From Gyromitra esculenta (Eukaryota; Ascomycota; Pezizomycetes; Pezizales; Discinaceae), in NCBI GenBank assembly GCA_038503075.1, contig JBCAML010000019.1, positions 1,054,001-1,118,000 of the forward strand: a DNA stretch of 64,000 nt. Direction: 5' to 3'. This document shows positions 32,801-41,357 of this stretch, in pieces. Below the pieces are notes generated by a model that was not told where the DNA came from, did not search any database, and saw nothing but the letters and a program-made list of their open reading frames with translations. A program made the position numbers and the translations under genes. Position 1 is the first letter of the stretch; every line of letters starts with the position of its first letter.

Positions 32801-33547
32801 TGCTTTTGCTTTGTCGAACATGTCTAGGAAGTCATGATACTCAGCGGGGATCCTAGATTTCCATTCTTCCTTAGTTGTCGTATTGTCTATAAGTTTGTTT
32901 ATCTCATAGAGGGACATGGCGTAGGCTTGGTGAGTGCGTTTCCTAGTGAGAGTCCTAAAGCTGGCAGCGCCAATAAAGGACATATTTAGTCTGGGGGGAG
33001 CAGGGATTGATGGGGAGATGACGACGGAGGAGTGAGGGGCGCAGTGGGTGGTACAGAGTTTAGAGTTAAACTCAATGCGTTTATTGGCGAACTGTAGATG
33101 TACATCGTGATGTTTCATCCATGGTATTCCCAAGACCAAGGGGTAGTGACCTAATTGAGTTACAAAGCAGGGCGCTTGTTCTTGGTGGTTACTAATGGAT
33201 AAATTGAGTTTGGCGATGTGGGTGATATCTCCGGAGGCAACAGGGCGTCCATCGATAACTTCCAGTTGTCGGGGTGTTTTTAGGAGGGTAAGGGGAAGAG
33301 AATGGTGACTCGCGAATTTCTTGTCAATAAATGCAAACCCGGAGGCCCCGGTGTCTAGCAAAGCGTGTGTGTTTATAACTTTATTGCTATGGGAAATCTT
33401 GCATGCTACTACAAAGTGTTCCCCATCCAATTGATCCTCCACGCTTATACCGGAAACCGAAAACCCCGAAATAGAAAATGCAGATAAAGGTAAGAAATTT
33501 GAAACCAAGGTAGGGTCACTGATCGACCTTGGTTGGACTAGTTTAAA
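29846..33547 (-). CDS. pol: GYP1 Pol: protease, RT, RNase H, integrase, chromodomain
   Basis: Unbroken frame in -1 relation to Gag, entered at the slip site 33541-33547. Order: aspartic protease (ALLDTGASGFAFID, near 33,365); reverse transcriptase (LDLRDGYHQIRI and YLDDILIYSD, near 32,265-32,470); RNase H (ETDASDFVSGGVL and YEIYDKELLAII, near 31,710-31,850); integrase with a His/Cys zinc site (RRHHDAPAAGHPGR ... CHICQKAK, near 31,020-31,150) and the D-D-E core (MDFVTGLP, TSDRGTQFT, ETDGQTERLN); a GPY/F module (WKWMGPYPVKK); and a C-terminal chromodomain (EYFIEKILEQR ... YLVEWTGYAHPTWEPAEDL, near 29,960-30,070). A chromodomain at this place defines chromoviruses and is known in other elements to steer integration to marked heterochromatin. 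The frame ends inside the 3' LTR. All catalytic motifs look intact. Confidence 0.95.
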   Translation of the reverse strand, partial: FKLVQPRSISDPTLVSNFLPLSAFSISGFSVSGISVEDQLDGEHFVVACKISHSNKVINTHALLDTGASGFAFIDKKFASHHSLPLTLLKTPRQLEVIDGRPVASGDITHIAKLNLSISNHQEQAPCFVTQLGHYPLVLGIPWMKHHDVHLQFANKRIEFNSKLCTTHCAPHSSVVISPSIPAPPRLNMSFIGAASFRTLTRKRTHQAYAMSLYEINKLIDNTTTKEEWKSRIPAEYHDFLDMFDKAKAQGLPPRRPYDHKIQLMEGKDAPFGPLYGMSREELIVLKKYIEDNLEKGFIRASSSPAGSPVLFVKKADGSLRLCVDYRGLNAITVKDRYTSPLIRETLDRLAKAQWYTKLDLRDGYHQIRIAEGEEWKTAFRTRYGLYEYQVMPFGLTNAPGTFQRFVNDCLTEYLDIFCTAYLDDILIYSDTFDEHQTHVRKVLQTLKDNNILLKPEKCEFEVQTTKYLGLILTPDGIKMDEEKLKAVREWGTPKSVKDVQAFLGFANFYRRFILGFSKLASPLTALTRKGINFEWTVEADIAFENLKHAFTTAPILIHFDPDKKIIVETDASDFVSGGVLSQYDDAGILHPVAFFSKKHSPAECNYEIYDKELLAIIRVFEEWRPELEGSKHPIDVISDHKNLEYFMSTKQLNRRQARWAEYLSRFDFVITYRPGSQGGKPDALTRRSGDLPKEGDERLAHQSQVVLKKENIDPKISLLSASLSNEAAELDVSLKKLFLEGYIADKFPEKILLALKNKDRQSKEITLSECTEENNRLYYREKLYVPDFDPLRLELIRRHHDAPAAGHPGRDKTFELISRSFYWPKMRETIGRYVRNCHICQKAKPVTQRTQGVLRPLPIPNRPWQEISMDFVTGLPESEGYDAILVIVDRLSKMRHLIPCNTTVNSRDIADLYLQHVWKLHGLPTYVTSDRGTQFTAHFWKELCKRLGIQARMSTAFHPETDGQTERLNAVMEQYLRSYVSYQQGDWSKWLAMAEFSANNQESATTKVSPFFANYGYHPRFDTSIVPSTAIAQSLDSSNFATTMQNLYDYLKIQIRAAQDIQEISTNRHRTPAPAYQVNDQVFVSMKNIRTVRNARKLDWKWMGPYPVKKIVSPFAYEIDLPSSVKYHPVFHVSLLKPAADDPLPGQVLPPPPPIIVNQQEEYFIEKILEQRTHRGQQQYLVEWTGYAHPTWEPAEDLVDTSALKEFLTIPTSVTPSVRRSSRLKGGATFMD
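33503..33547 (-). promoter_or_regulatory. GYP1 -1 frameshift signal: UUUAAAC plus stem-loop
   Basis: On the minus strand UUUAAAC (33547-33541) is read in Gag as (GC)U UUA AAC and is followed at once by the Gag stop UAG. The -1 frame continues as Pol. After a 6-nt spacer comes a 9-bp stem, AACCAAGGU (33534-33526) pairing with ACCUUGGUU (33511-33503), around a 14-nt loop. GYP2 and GYP3 keep the same layout with compensatory stem changes. Confidence 0.85.
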
Positions 33548-34514
33548 GCCTCGCTTGAGGTGCTGGCGGATTCTAAAGCAAAAAACTGAGGGGGAAGAGG
33601 TGGTGGTGGTAGAGAGGAGGCCGGAGGTGTGCGGTTGGCGGGTGGTGCGGTGAGAGCCCCTCTCATCATAGGTTTCTTTGGGGCGGAAGGGCAGTTGGCG
33701 TAGGAGTGATCGGGGGCGGCGCAGAACATACACTTCCCTGTGGAACGGCGCCATTGTTTCTCTTCTTCTGATAGCTTCCTCCTGCCATTGACCATATTGT
33801 ATCTCTGGTCCTGAGGGGGGCGAGACAGGTTGCTAGTGCGTCCGAAAGAGAGATCCATAGGAGCAAGGCCTCCTGGTACAAATGATGAGGCGGGAACGAA
33901 GGGAGTCATTGCATTGGCTGGGGCACTAAACTGTCCCATATTCTCGCGGGTATTCCCTCGCTTCTCTGCCTTACGGGCTCGGATACGATTGTCCATTCTG
34001 GTAAGGACTAGGATCATATCGTTGAGAGTAGCGGGCATGGCGGCAGCGAAGACCATAGCTTCCTTTAGTTCTTCTGACATACCATGTTCAAGGGCATCCA
34101 TCTTCGAATTTTCATCGAAGTTTAGCTGTCCCATGATGCGTTGAAAATCCGCTAGGTAGGCGGAAAAGTCGCGTTTGCCTTGGCGAAGTTGGTGCAGTTC
34201 TCGTCGTGCGGTACCGGTAGGGTCGGGGTCTCCAAAGGCAGTCTCCAAGGCGGCGATGAGGGCGGCGGCGTTGGTCCAGGTTGTAAGGCCAGAAGGAAGG
34301 ACTGTGTGTCGAACTTGTTCCAGGGCCGCTCCCTCCAAGCGGTTGATCGTATAGAGAATCATAGTGTTCTCGTCAGCGAATCGATCTCTGTTAACCGCAA
34401 GTTTTGAACGGAGTTGGAGGATGAAGCCGGGGAGTTTCGTCCTGGATCCGTCAAATTTCTCCGGGTCCGGCATACGTTCTGAGCGATGGGTGGTGACTGA
34501 TGGCGGCGGGGGAG
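33538..34514 (-). pseudogene. gag: GYP1 Gag, C-terminal part (downstream of the GYP2 insertion)
   Basis: Carries MPDPEKFDGSRTKLPGF, the capsid-like retrotransposon-gag region (LRQGKRDFSAYLADFQRIM), and a nucleocapsid CCHC knuckle CMFCAAPDHSYANC (C-x2-C-x4-H-x4-C). A Pro-rich tail ends EALN before the UAG. Its N-terminal partner lies at 40687-40323 on the other side of GYP2. The frame is open, and the only visible damage is the insertion, so it is broken but not otherwise decayed. GYP3 Gag shows what the uninterrupted order looks like. Confidence 0.9.
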
Positions 34515-34926
34515 TCTCAAGGGGCGAGGTTTATCTCCAAGCTCTCAGGTATCCCCCGAGATAAGCAGTGCTACTTGAAGAATAAACTAAGCGATGAGAG
34601 TGTTTTTACGAAGTTCCACAGGCTCTACGAAGTGTTCGAGTATAGAGGACTCGAGGACGGCGACAGCGTAAGGTTATCTCACAGAACCGAGCGTTTGTAT
34701 TTGTAGAATACAAGAGTGTACGATAGAAGACGTTGCTTAAGGAAAGAGAAGAAAAAGTACAACAAGAGGGGAAATCCCTTCGCTTATATACCCATTATCC
34801 AACCCTTTGATGACAAACGTATGACTCATTGTAAAGGAAACCAAGGGAAACATATAGAACGATCAACAAAGCGACGCGACAAAACACTTATACTGCTAAC
34901 CGAACAACCAGCAACCATCCATGAAA
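34515..34926 (-). repeat. GYP2 3' LTR (subfamily B)
   Basis: 412 bp, nearly identical to 39912-40322. The polypurine tract AAGGGAGGGGGTAC (minus strand) adjoins its inner edge. Confidence 0.92.
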
Positions 34927-34938
34927 GTACCCCCTCCC

Positions 34939-37020
34939 TTATAGCCGTGAGCTCCTGCGAACGCTAACCAGACCTTCCTTCGGCTTACTTGGATATCTTT
35001 GGTGAAACGCGTCTACTGCTTTCGTTTCTTCGTGATATTCCGCAGGTTCCCACGTAGGCAATGCGTATCCTGTCCATTCGACCAGATATTGGAGCTTTCC
35101 TCGATAGATACGGGAATCCAGTATACCTTCGACAAGATATTCCTCGTGGTCGTTTACTTGAACGGGTGGAGGTGGTGGAATAATTTGGCCGGGGAGTGGA
35201 TCAGTGGGAGCGGCTTTGATTAGTGAAACGTGAAATACCGGGTGATATTTCATAGACAATGGCAAGTCTATTTCATAGGCGTGTGCTGAGATTATTCGTT
35301 TCACGGGGAAGGGGCCACTCCATTTCCAGTCTAATTTCTTTGAATTTCTAGTCGTCCTCATGTTCTTCATGGATATGAAGACACGGTCATTAACCTTAAA
35401 TGAAGGGGCGGGGATACGATGTCGATTGGTACTGGACTCGAAAATATCTTGTGCCGTTCTCATCTGGGTTCGAAGAAAGTCTCTAAGTTCTTCCATTTTA
35501 GAAGCAAATAGGTCGGCGTCGAGGGTTTGCGGGGATTGGTCATTAGAGATGATCGAGGTATCAAAACGGGGATGATAACCGTAGTTGGCGAAGAAGGGTG
35601 TAGCTCTTGTACTGGCCGACTCTTGGTTATTAGCAGCGAACTCGGCGATTGGTAACCATTTAGCCCAGTCGTCTTGTTGGTACGAAACATAACAGCGAAG
35701 GTACTGTTCCATAACAGCATTGAGACGCTCGGTTTGGCCGTCCGTTTCTGGGTGGAAGGATGTCGACATGCGAGCGGAAATATTCAGGCGTTGACAGAGA
35801 TGTTTCCAGAATTTTGCCGTAAACTGTGTCCCTCTATCGGATGTGATATGGGACGGTAGTCCATGAAGTTTCCAAACGTTCTGGAGGTAAAGTTCTGCCG
35901 TTTGTTCCGCATTGACGGTAGTATTGCATGGGATTAAGTGTCGCATTTTTGACAATCTATCCACTATAACCATTATTGCATCAAAGCCATTGGATTTAGG
36001 GAGACCGGTAACAAAATCCATCGATAACTCTTCCCAGGGACGATTGGGAATTGGGAGGGGCTTAAGGACGCCGTGGGTGCTGAGGGTATTGGGCTTCGCT
36101 CGTCGACAGGTGTGGCAATTTCGGGTGTAACGTCCAATGTACTCTCTCATTTTCGGCCAGTAAAAGTGCCTAGAGATTAGTTCAAAGGACTTTTCACGTC
36201 CTGGGTGGCCAGCGGAGGGAGCGTCATGATATCTTTGCAAAATAAGAATGCGGAGGGGGTCGTGATCGGGGATATAAAGCTTTTGTCGATAGAATAGATA
36301 ACCATTTTTCTCGGTACAATCGCCTAGTGTGATTTCCTTGGATTGTTGTTCGCCGTTTTTAAGTGCTAGCAAGACTTTTTTTGGGAACGGGTCAGCAATA
36401 TATCCTTGTTTTATCAAGATCTCGAGAGGGGCATCCAATTCGGCGGGTTCGTTTGTTAAAGAACCCGAAAACAAACTCAACTTTGGGTCCAAATTTCTTT
36501 CCTTCAAGACTACTTGGTGCTGATGTTGTAGTCTTTCATCCCCTTCTTCAGGGAGATCTCCCGATCTCCGAGTCAGAGCGTCCGGCTTTCCTCCTTGTAC
36601 TCCCGGTCGGTATGTAATGACGAAGTCAAAACGTGAGAGGTATTCTGCCCATCTAACTTGCCTCCGGTTGAGTTGCTTAGTAGTCATAAAGTACTCTAAG
36701 TTTTTATGGTCGGTAATGACAGATATAGGTAACTCGGATCCTTCGAGTTCGGGTCTCCATTCTTCGAAGCAGCGGATAATGGCTAGCAGTTCTTTGTCAT
36801 AAATCTCATAGTTACATTCAGCAGGTGAGTGTTTCTTAGAGAAGAATGCCACGGGGTGCAGTATGCCTTGATCGTCGAGCTGAGAGAGGACACCGCCAGA
36901 GACGAAGTCGGAAGCATCGGATTCAACGAAGATCTTTTTCTTGGGATCAAAGTGGATGAGTACGGGGGCTTTAGTGAAGGCGTCTTTAAGAGCTTCGAAA
37001 GCGAGTTCGGCTTCAATGGT
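34939..37020 (-). pseudogene. pol: GYP2 Pol, C-terminal part: RNase H, integrase, chromodomain
   Basis: Open from just after a nonsense codon at 37021-37023 (TGA where GYP1 has the Trp codon of FEWT). It contains FFSKKHSPAECNYEIYDKEL (RNase H), a zinc-binding integrase N-domain (YHDAPSAGHPGRE ... CHTCRRAK), MDFVTGLP, TSDRGTQFT, ETDGQTERLN, WKWSGPFPVKR and a chromodomain (EYLVEGILDSR ... YLVEWTGYALPTWEPAEY). It ends RRSSRL then TAA, shorter than GYP1. Domains are intact but cut off from the upstream RT by the nonsense codon and indels. Confidence 0.9.
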
Positions 37021-38606
37021 TCATTCGAAAACAGTACCTTTTTTTGTGAAGGCGGTGAGAGGGGCAGCAAGACGAGAAAATCCTAAGATAAATCTGCGGT
37101 AAAAGTTTGCAAAACCGAGAAAGGCTTGTATGTCTTTAATTGACTTTGGACGGTTCCAGACTCGGACGGCTTTTAATTTATCCTCCATCTGATGCTTCTG
37201 CAGAAGGATTAGGCCAGGTGATTTGATGGACTGCACATGAAATTCGCACTTCTCAGGTTTGAGGAGGATATCGTTGGCTTTGAGGGCATCTAGGACCTGT
37301 TTGACATGTATTTTATGCTCAGCAAGGGTGTCGCTATAGATGAGGATGTCGTCGAGGTAAGTCGCAGAAAGATCGGTATTCTGAGTGAGTCGTTCACGAA
37401 TCGTTGGAACGTGCCTGGGCGTTGGTAAGGCCGAATGGCATTACCATGTACTCGTATAAACCATATCGGGTTCGAAAGGCGGTTTTCCATTCTTCTCCTC
37501 AGCGATGCGAATTTGGTGGAAACCGTCTCTGAGATCGAGTTTGGAATACCACTGAGCTTTGCGGCGATCTGCGCTTTCTTTGATCAAGGGGGATGTATAT
37601 CGGTCCTTGACCGTGAGAGCATTGAGGCCACGATAATCGACACAGAGACGAAGGGAACCATCGGGTTTGGCGGCGAATAGGACTGGGGAACCGGCAGAAG
37701 ATGAGCTGGCACGGATGAATCCTTTCTCCAAGTTGTCCTCGATATACTTTTTAGAACTAAGAGTTCATCTCGTGACATACCATAGAGTGGGCCGAATGGG
37801 GGTTCCTTGCCTTCCTGAAGGGTGATGCGGTGGTCGTAGGGGCGACGGGGAGGGAGTCCTTGTGCCTTTGTTTTATCAAACATATCCAGGTACTCATGGT
37901 ATTCGGCAGGTATTCGCTGTCTCCATTCCTCTTTAGTGGTCTTGCTATCAAGAACCCTATTAATTTCATAGAGGGACATAGAATACACTTGAATACCCTT
38001 CTTTCTGGCGAGCATGCGGAAGCTAGCTGCGCCGATAAAGGCGGCGTTTAGTTTGGCTGGAGGGGGAATAGCGGCGGCTGAGACGACGGGTTGCTTAGGG
38101 GCACAGTGGGTGGTGCAGAATTCAGAATTGAATTCAATGCTTTTGTTCGCAAATTGTAGATGGATGTCATGGAGATTCATCCAAGGGATACCGAGTACTA
38201 GGGGGTAGTGGCCTAGCTTGGTAACGAAGAAGGGGGCCTTCTCAGTATGTTGTTGGATGGAAAGCTCTAGGTGGCAAAGGTTCGTAATATCTCCCGAGGC
38301 AATTGTTCGGCCGTCAATAACTTCCAATTGGCGAGGGGTTTTTAGGGGAGATAAAGGCAGGGAATGGTGACGCACAAAGTTTTCGTCGATGAAAGCGAAT
38401 CCTGAGGCTCCAGTGTCAAGAAGTGCGTGTGTTTTTATAATTTTATTTTGGTGGGAAAGGCTACATGAAACTACAAAGTGTTCCCCATCCAAATTATCCT
38501 CCACACACACATCTGATACTGAGAACCCAGAAATAGAGAACGCTGACAAAGGAGAAAAAGAAACCAGAGCAGGGTCACAAGGCGACTCTGGTTGAACTAG
38601 TTTAAA
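37021..38606 (-). pseudogene. pol: GYP2 Pol, N-terminal part: protease intact, RT frameshifted
   Basis: From the slip site (38606-38600) the frame is open through the protease (ALLDTGASGFAFIDE) to about 37,752. There a one-base loss near VLKKYIEDN breaks it. Further small losses occur near 37,497 and, scattered, in 37,190-37,430, before the nonsense codon at 37,021. The RT motifs ([12 protein letters not shown] and the DD-containing region) are recognisable only by switching frames. All changes I could place are 1-3-base deletions, unlike the clean GYP1 Pol around it. Confidence 0.88.
38562..38606 (-). promoter_or_regulatory. GYP2 -1 frameshift signal: UUUAAAC plus stem-loop
   Basis: UUUAAAC at 38606-38600 is followed by UAG, then AACCAGAG (38593-38586) pairing with CUCUGGUU (38569-38562) around a 16-nt loop. 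The spacer is 6 nt. The stem sequence differs from GYP1 and GYP3 but pairing is kept. Confidence 0.85.
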
Positions 38607-39842
38607 GACTCAACTGAGTCTGTTGCGTCAAAGGCGGAAAAACGAGGTGGCAGGGGCGGTGGAAAAACAGAGGAAGCAGGAGGGCGGCGGGGCGTTAATA
38701 GCGGCTCCTCTCATTGCGGGGCGTTTGGAGGCGGAGGGGCAGTTGGAGAAGATGTGTCCTTCTCCAGCGCAGAACAGGCAGCGGTTATTGGTCTGTCTCC
38801 ATGTTTTTTCTTCGGGCGACAGCTTCCTTCTTCCGTTGATCTGAACATAGCGTTGTTCAGGGGCAGGGCGAGAGGTGGAGGTTCGGCCGAACGAGAGATC
38901 CATAGGGACAAGCCCTCCTGGGGCGAAAGATGAGGAAGCAGGGGTAAAGGCGGCGGGGGCGGCGGCAGAGGCGGTGAACTGTCCCATGGTGTTACGGGCA
39001 GCGTTTTTCTTTTCTTCTCTTCTTGCTCGGATACGATTATCCAAGCGGAGGAGGAAGGCGCAGAGGGAGGTGAAGGTGGTAGGAAAGTCGGCTACGGTCA
39101 CTACGGCTTCTTTTAGCTCGTCTGACATTCCGAACTCCAAGGCATCGTTTTTTGCTGATTCATCGTAGTTCAACCGCCCCATGATTCGCTGAAAGTCGGC
39201 AAGGTAAGCAGAGAAGTCTCGCTTCCCTTGTCGAAGCTGGTGTAGCTCGCGGCGGGCCGTTCCGAGTGGGTCGGGATCTCCGAAGGCGGTTTCCAGGGCG
39301 GTAATCAATTCGGCGGCGTTATTCCAAGTAGTAGTCCCGTCAGGTAGGACAGAGTGGCGGACTTGTTCAAGGGCGGCTCCCTCAAGGCGGCTGATGGCAT
39401 ACAGTACCATATTGTTACTGTTGGAAAAGCGGTCGGCGTTAACCGAGAGCTTTGATCGGAGTTGCAAGACGAACCCGGGAAGTTTGTCGCGAGATCCATT
39501 GAATTTATCTGGATCGGGCATCTTGTCCGAGCGACCTCCTTGAGTGTGAGCAGGAGGGGGTGGTGGTGATGGTGCGGGTGGTGGGGGGGCTATGCTCTGA
39601 AGGCGGGCGACTTCTGCTTCGGCCGCCTGTAGTTGGGACTGGCAGGTATTGAATCTTGCCGTCATATTGTTCCGTTCTTGTATAGCTTCTTCCAGTTGTA
39701 GGTCTGCATACGTGAGGTTATCGACCCGTTGTTGGTAGTGTGATCGAATTTCCTCATAGGCTGAGGCGAGGTCGGCGTTGGCGGCAGCCTGGAAGTTCTC
39801 GAAGGTTGGGAAAGTCCAGGGAGCGGGGGCGGGATTGGTCAT
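38600..39842 (-). pseudogene. gag: GYP2 Gag, frameshifted near its C-terminus
   Basis: Starts MTNPAPAPWTFPTFENF at 39842, followed by a coiled-coil-like region (YADLQLEEAIQERNNM). Then come MPDPDKFNGSRDKLPGF, the capsid-like part (LRQGKRDFSAYLADFQRIM) and a CCHC knuckle CLFCAGEGHIFSNC. A missing base near 38,685-38,695 sends the frame to an early TGA at 38628. In the other frame the tail continues as RFSAFDATDSVESLN up to the UAG at the slip site. The N-terminus differs strongly from GYP1 and GYP3 Gag, so GYP2 represents a separate subfamily. Confidence 0.9.
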
Positions 39843-39900
39843 GGTGGCGTTGGGGTTTGTGTGGCAGCGTGTAAGAGCGGGGTAGAGGGTGTGGATGAGG

Positions 39901-39909
39901 AAGCAACGT
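39901..39909 (-). promoter_or_regulatory. GYP2 primer-binding site, complementary to its own LTR
   Basis: On the minus strand the LTR end is followed by TT then ACGTTGCTT. This is the exact complement of AAGCAACGT in the LTR at 40134-40126, downstream of the TATA-like box. There is no TGG at the LTR edge, so a tRNA 3'-end primer is not indicated. The layout matches Tf1-type self-priming. Confidence 0.75.
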
Positions 39910-39911
39910 AA

Positions 39912-40322
39912 TCTCAAGGGGCGAGGTTTATCTCCAAGCTCTCAGGTATCCCCCGAGATAAGCAGTGCTACTTGAAGAATAAACTAAGCGATGAGAGTGT
40001 TTTTACGAAGTTCCACAGGCTCTACGAAGTGTTCGAGTATAGAGGACTCGAGGACGGCGACAGCGTAAGGTTATCTGGTGTAACCGAGGTTTGTATTTGT
40101 AGAATACAAGAGTGTACGATAGAAGACGTTGCTTAAGGAAAGAGAAGAAAAAGTACAACAAGAGGGGAAATCCCTTCGCTTATATACCCATTATCCAACC
40201 CTTTGATGACAAACGTATGACTCATTGTAAAGGAAACCAAGGGAAACATATAGAACGATCAACAAAGCGACGCGACAAAACACTTATACTGCTAACCGAA
40301 CAACCAGCAACCATCCATGAAA
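39912..40322 (-). repeat. GYP2 5' LTR (subfamily B)
   Basis: 411 bp. Carries TATATAAGCG (minus strand) and, about 50 nt later, the putative self-primer AAGCAACGT (40134-40126). The primer-binding sequence lies just outside, at 39909-39901. Confidence 0.92.
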
Positions 40323-40687
40323 GGAGTGGCTGTGAGGTTTGGTGGAGCCGGGGGGAGGGAAAGGTTTGCACGAGCCTCATTCCGTTCTCGACGTAATCGG
40401 TCAATGAGGGTCGAGGCATCGCTGACCCGTTGGTCTTGTTGTTGGGCGTGGTGGTTGGCGTTGTTTGCTTGGATCTGGGCGGTGTTGAGCTTTATCTCTA
40501 GCTCCTGCGTTCCTTCTTGTAGGACGTCAATCTGATCCTCGAGAGCCTGGTTGAGTTCCCGGAGTCGGTTAAATAGCTCAACGGGGTCGTCTCTATAGGC
40601 TTGGGCAAAGGCTTCCTTTGTGGGGAAGCGGGGTGTGGCGACGGCGGCTCCTTCAGTGGAAGGGCCAGCGGGAGCGGGTGAGCTCAT
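40323..40687 (-). pseudogene. gag: GYP1 Gag, N-terminal part (upstream of the GYP2 insertion)
   Basis: Begins at the ATG at 40687 (MSSPAPAGPSTEGAAVAT), continues FPTKEAFAQAYRDDPVELF and a long predicted coiled coil (LRELNQALEDQIDVLQEG). It runs into GYP2 LTR sequence after NLTATP. Its continuation is at 34514-33538. GYP3 Gag aligns across the break without a gap, which confirms the split. Confidence 0.9.
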
Positions 40688-40879
40688 GATGTGGGTGTCG
40701 GACGGGGAAAGGAGTTTTGGCGTAGATACTCCTGGTCTAGCCACTCGGGAATGACTTCAACCAAGGTTTGTGGTTTCCGCAGTGTTAAGCAAGGGAAGAT
40801 GCTTAGGATGGATTGGTGAATCCGGGAGAGGATTTCCATGCAAAGGGTTATTTTCTGCGGTAGAAGGTGTAGATGGTGA

Positions 40880-40888
40880 AAGCAACGT
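40880..40888 (-). promoter_or_regulatory. GYP1 primer-binding site, complementary to its own LTR
   Basis: Two nt from the 5' LTR edge the minus strand reads ACGTTGCTT. The LTR carries AAGCAACGT at 41120-41112, about 50 nt after TATTTAAGCG, where transcription would plausibly begin. Nine perfect pairs are possible. This resembles the Tf1/sushi group, in which the 5' end of the transcript folds back to prime. Confidence 0.75.
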
Positions 40889-40890
40889 AA

Positions 40891-41300
40891 TCTCACGGTT
40901 CAGTCTCTCGTTAAGCCCTTCAGTATCCCTGAAGGTGAGCAGTGCTACTTAAGCGAGATACTAACCCGTTCGAAGAGTGCGATGTTTCTACAAGTTCTAC
41001 AGTGGGTATACTTCCAGGCGAAGTATCGGCGATGTTTCACGGCGGCAGCGAAGGTTCTGAGGTAGAACCGAAGTAGTATTTGAAGTACTTATAGGTAGAA
41101 GTAAAACGAGAACGTTGCTTAAGGAAAGAAAGAAAAGAAGAACAACAAACGACCAAAACCCTCGCTTAAATACCCCGCTTTCCTTAACAAAACCAATAAC
41201 CGAAAACTAACCGAGCAACAAAGAGATTGTTCAACCCTCTAAACCACAATACAACCAACAACCAAAACACGACTCGTTATCCAATAATCAATCCATGAAA
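40891..41300 (-). repeat. GYP1 5' LTR (subfamily A, 410 bp)
   Basis: Identical by eye to 29449-29858. The minus strand contains TATTTAAGCG and then CCTTAAGCAACGTTCTC. The copy of the duplication GAACC follows at 41301-41305. Confidence 0.95.
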
Positions 41301-41357
41301 GAACCTGCGCAACAACAAGATACCCCGCAATAAAAAGAACTCCTCACTTCGATCAAA

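Larger units (their letters stand above)
34515..40322 (-). mobile_element. Ty3/gypsy chromovirus GYP2, nested in GYP1 Gag
   Basis: Minus-strand element of about 5.8 kb with LTRs 34515-34926 and 39912-40322 (subfamily B, starting TCTCAAGGGG and ending CATGAAA on plus). The flanks share GGAG (34511-34514 and 40323-40326), a 4-bp match. A fifth base does not match in this alignment, unlike the clean 5-bp duplications elsewhere. The LTRs differ in a small cluster (TCACAGAACCGAGCG against TGGTGTAACCGAGG). Gag, the protease region and everything from RNase H to the chromodomain are readable, but the RT segment is riddled with small indels. Confidence 0.93.
29449..41300 (-). mobile_element. Ty3/gypsy chromovirus GYP1, inserted in COP1 leader and split by GYP2
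   Basis: Complete element on the minus strand with the target duplication GAACC at 29444-29448 and 41301-41305. The two 410-bp LTRs look identical by eye. Order on the minus strand: 5' LTR (41300-40891), primer site, Gag (broken by GYP2 at 40322/34515), slip site, Pol, polypurine tract, 3' LTR (29858-29449). Apart from the GYP2 insertion both frames are open, so GYP1 was probably autonomous when GYP2 entered. Confidence 0.95.

Noticed and set aside
34716..34967. Small frame inside the gypsy LTR (also repeated at 40112)
   Set aside because: Its duplication in both LTRs of GYP2 shows it is LTR sequence without independent coding evidence.
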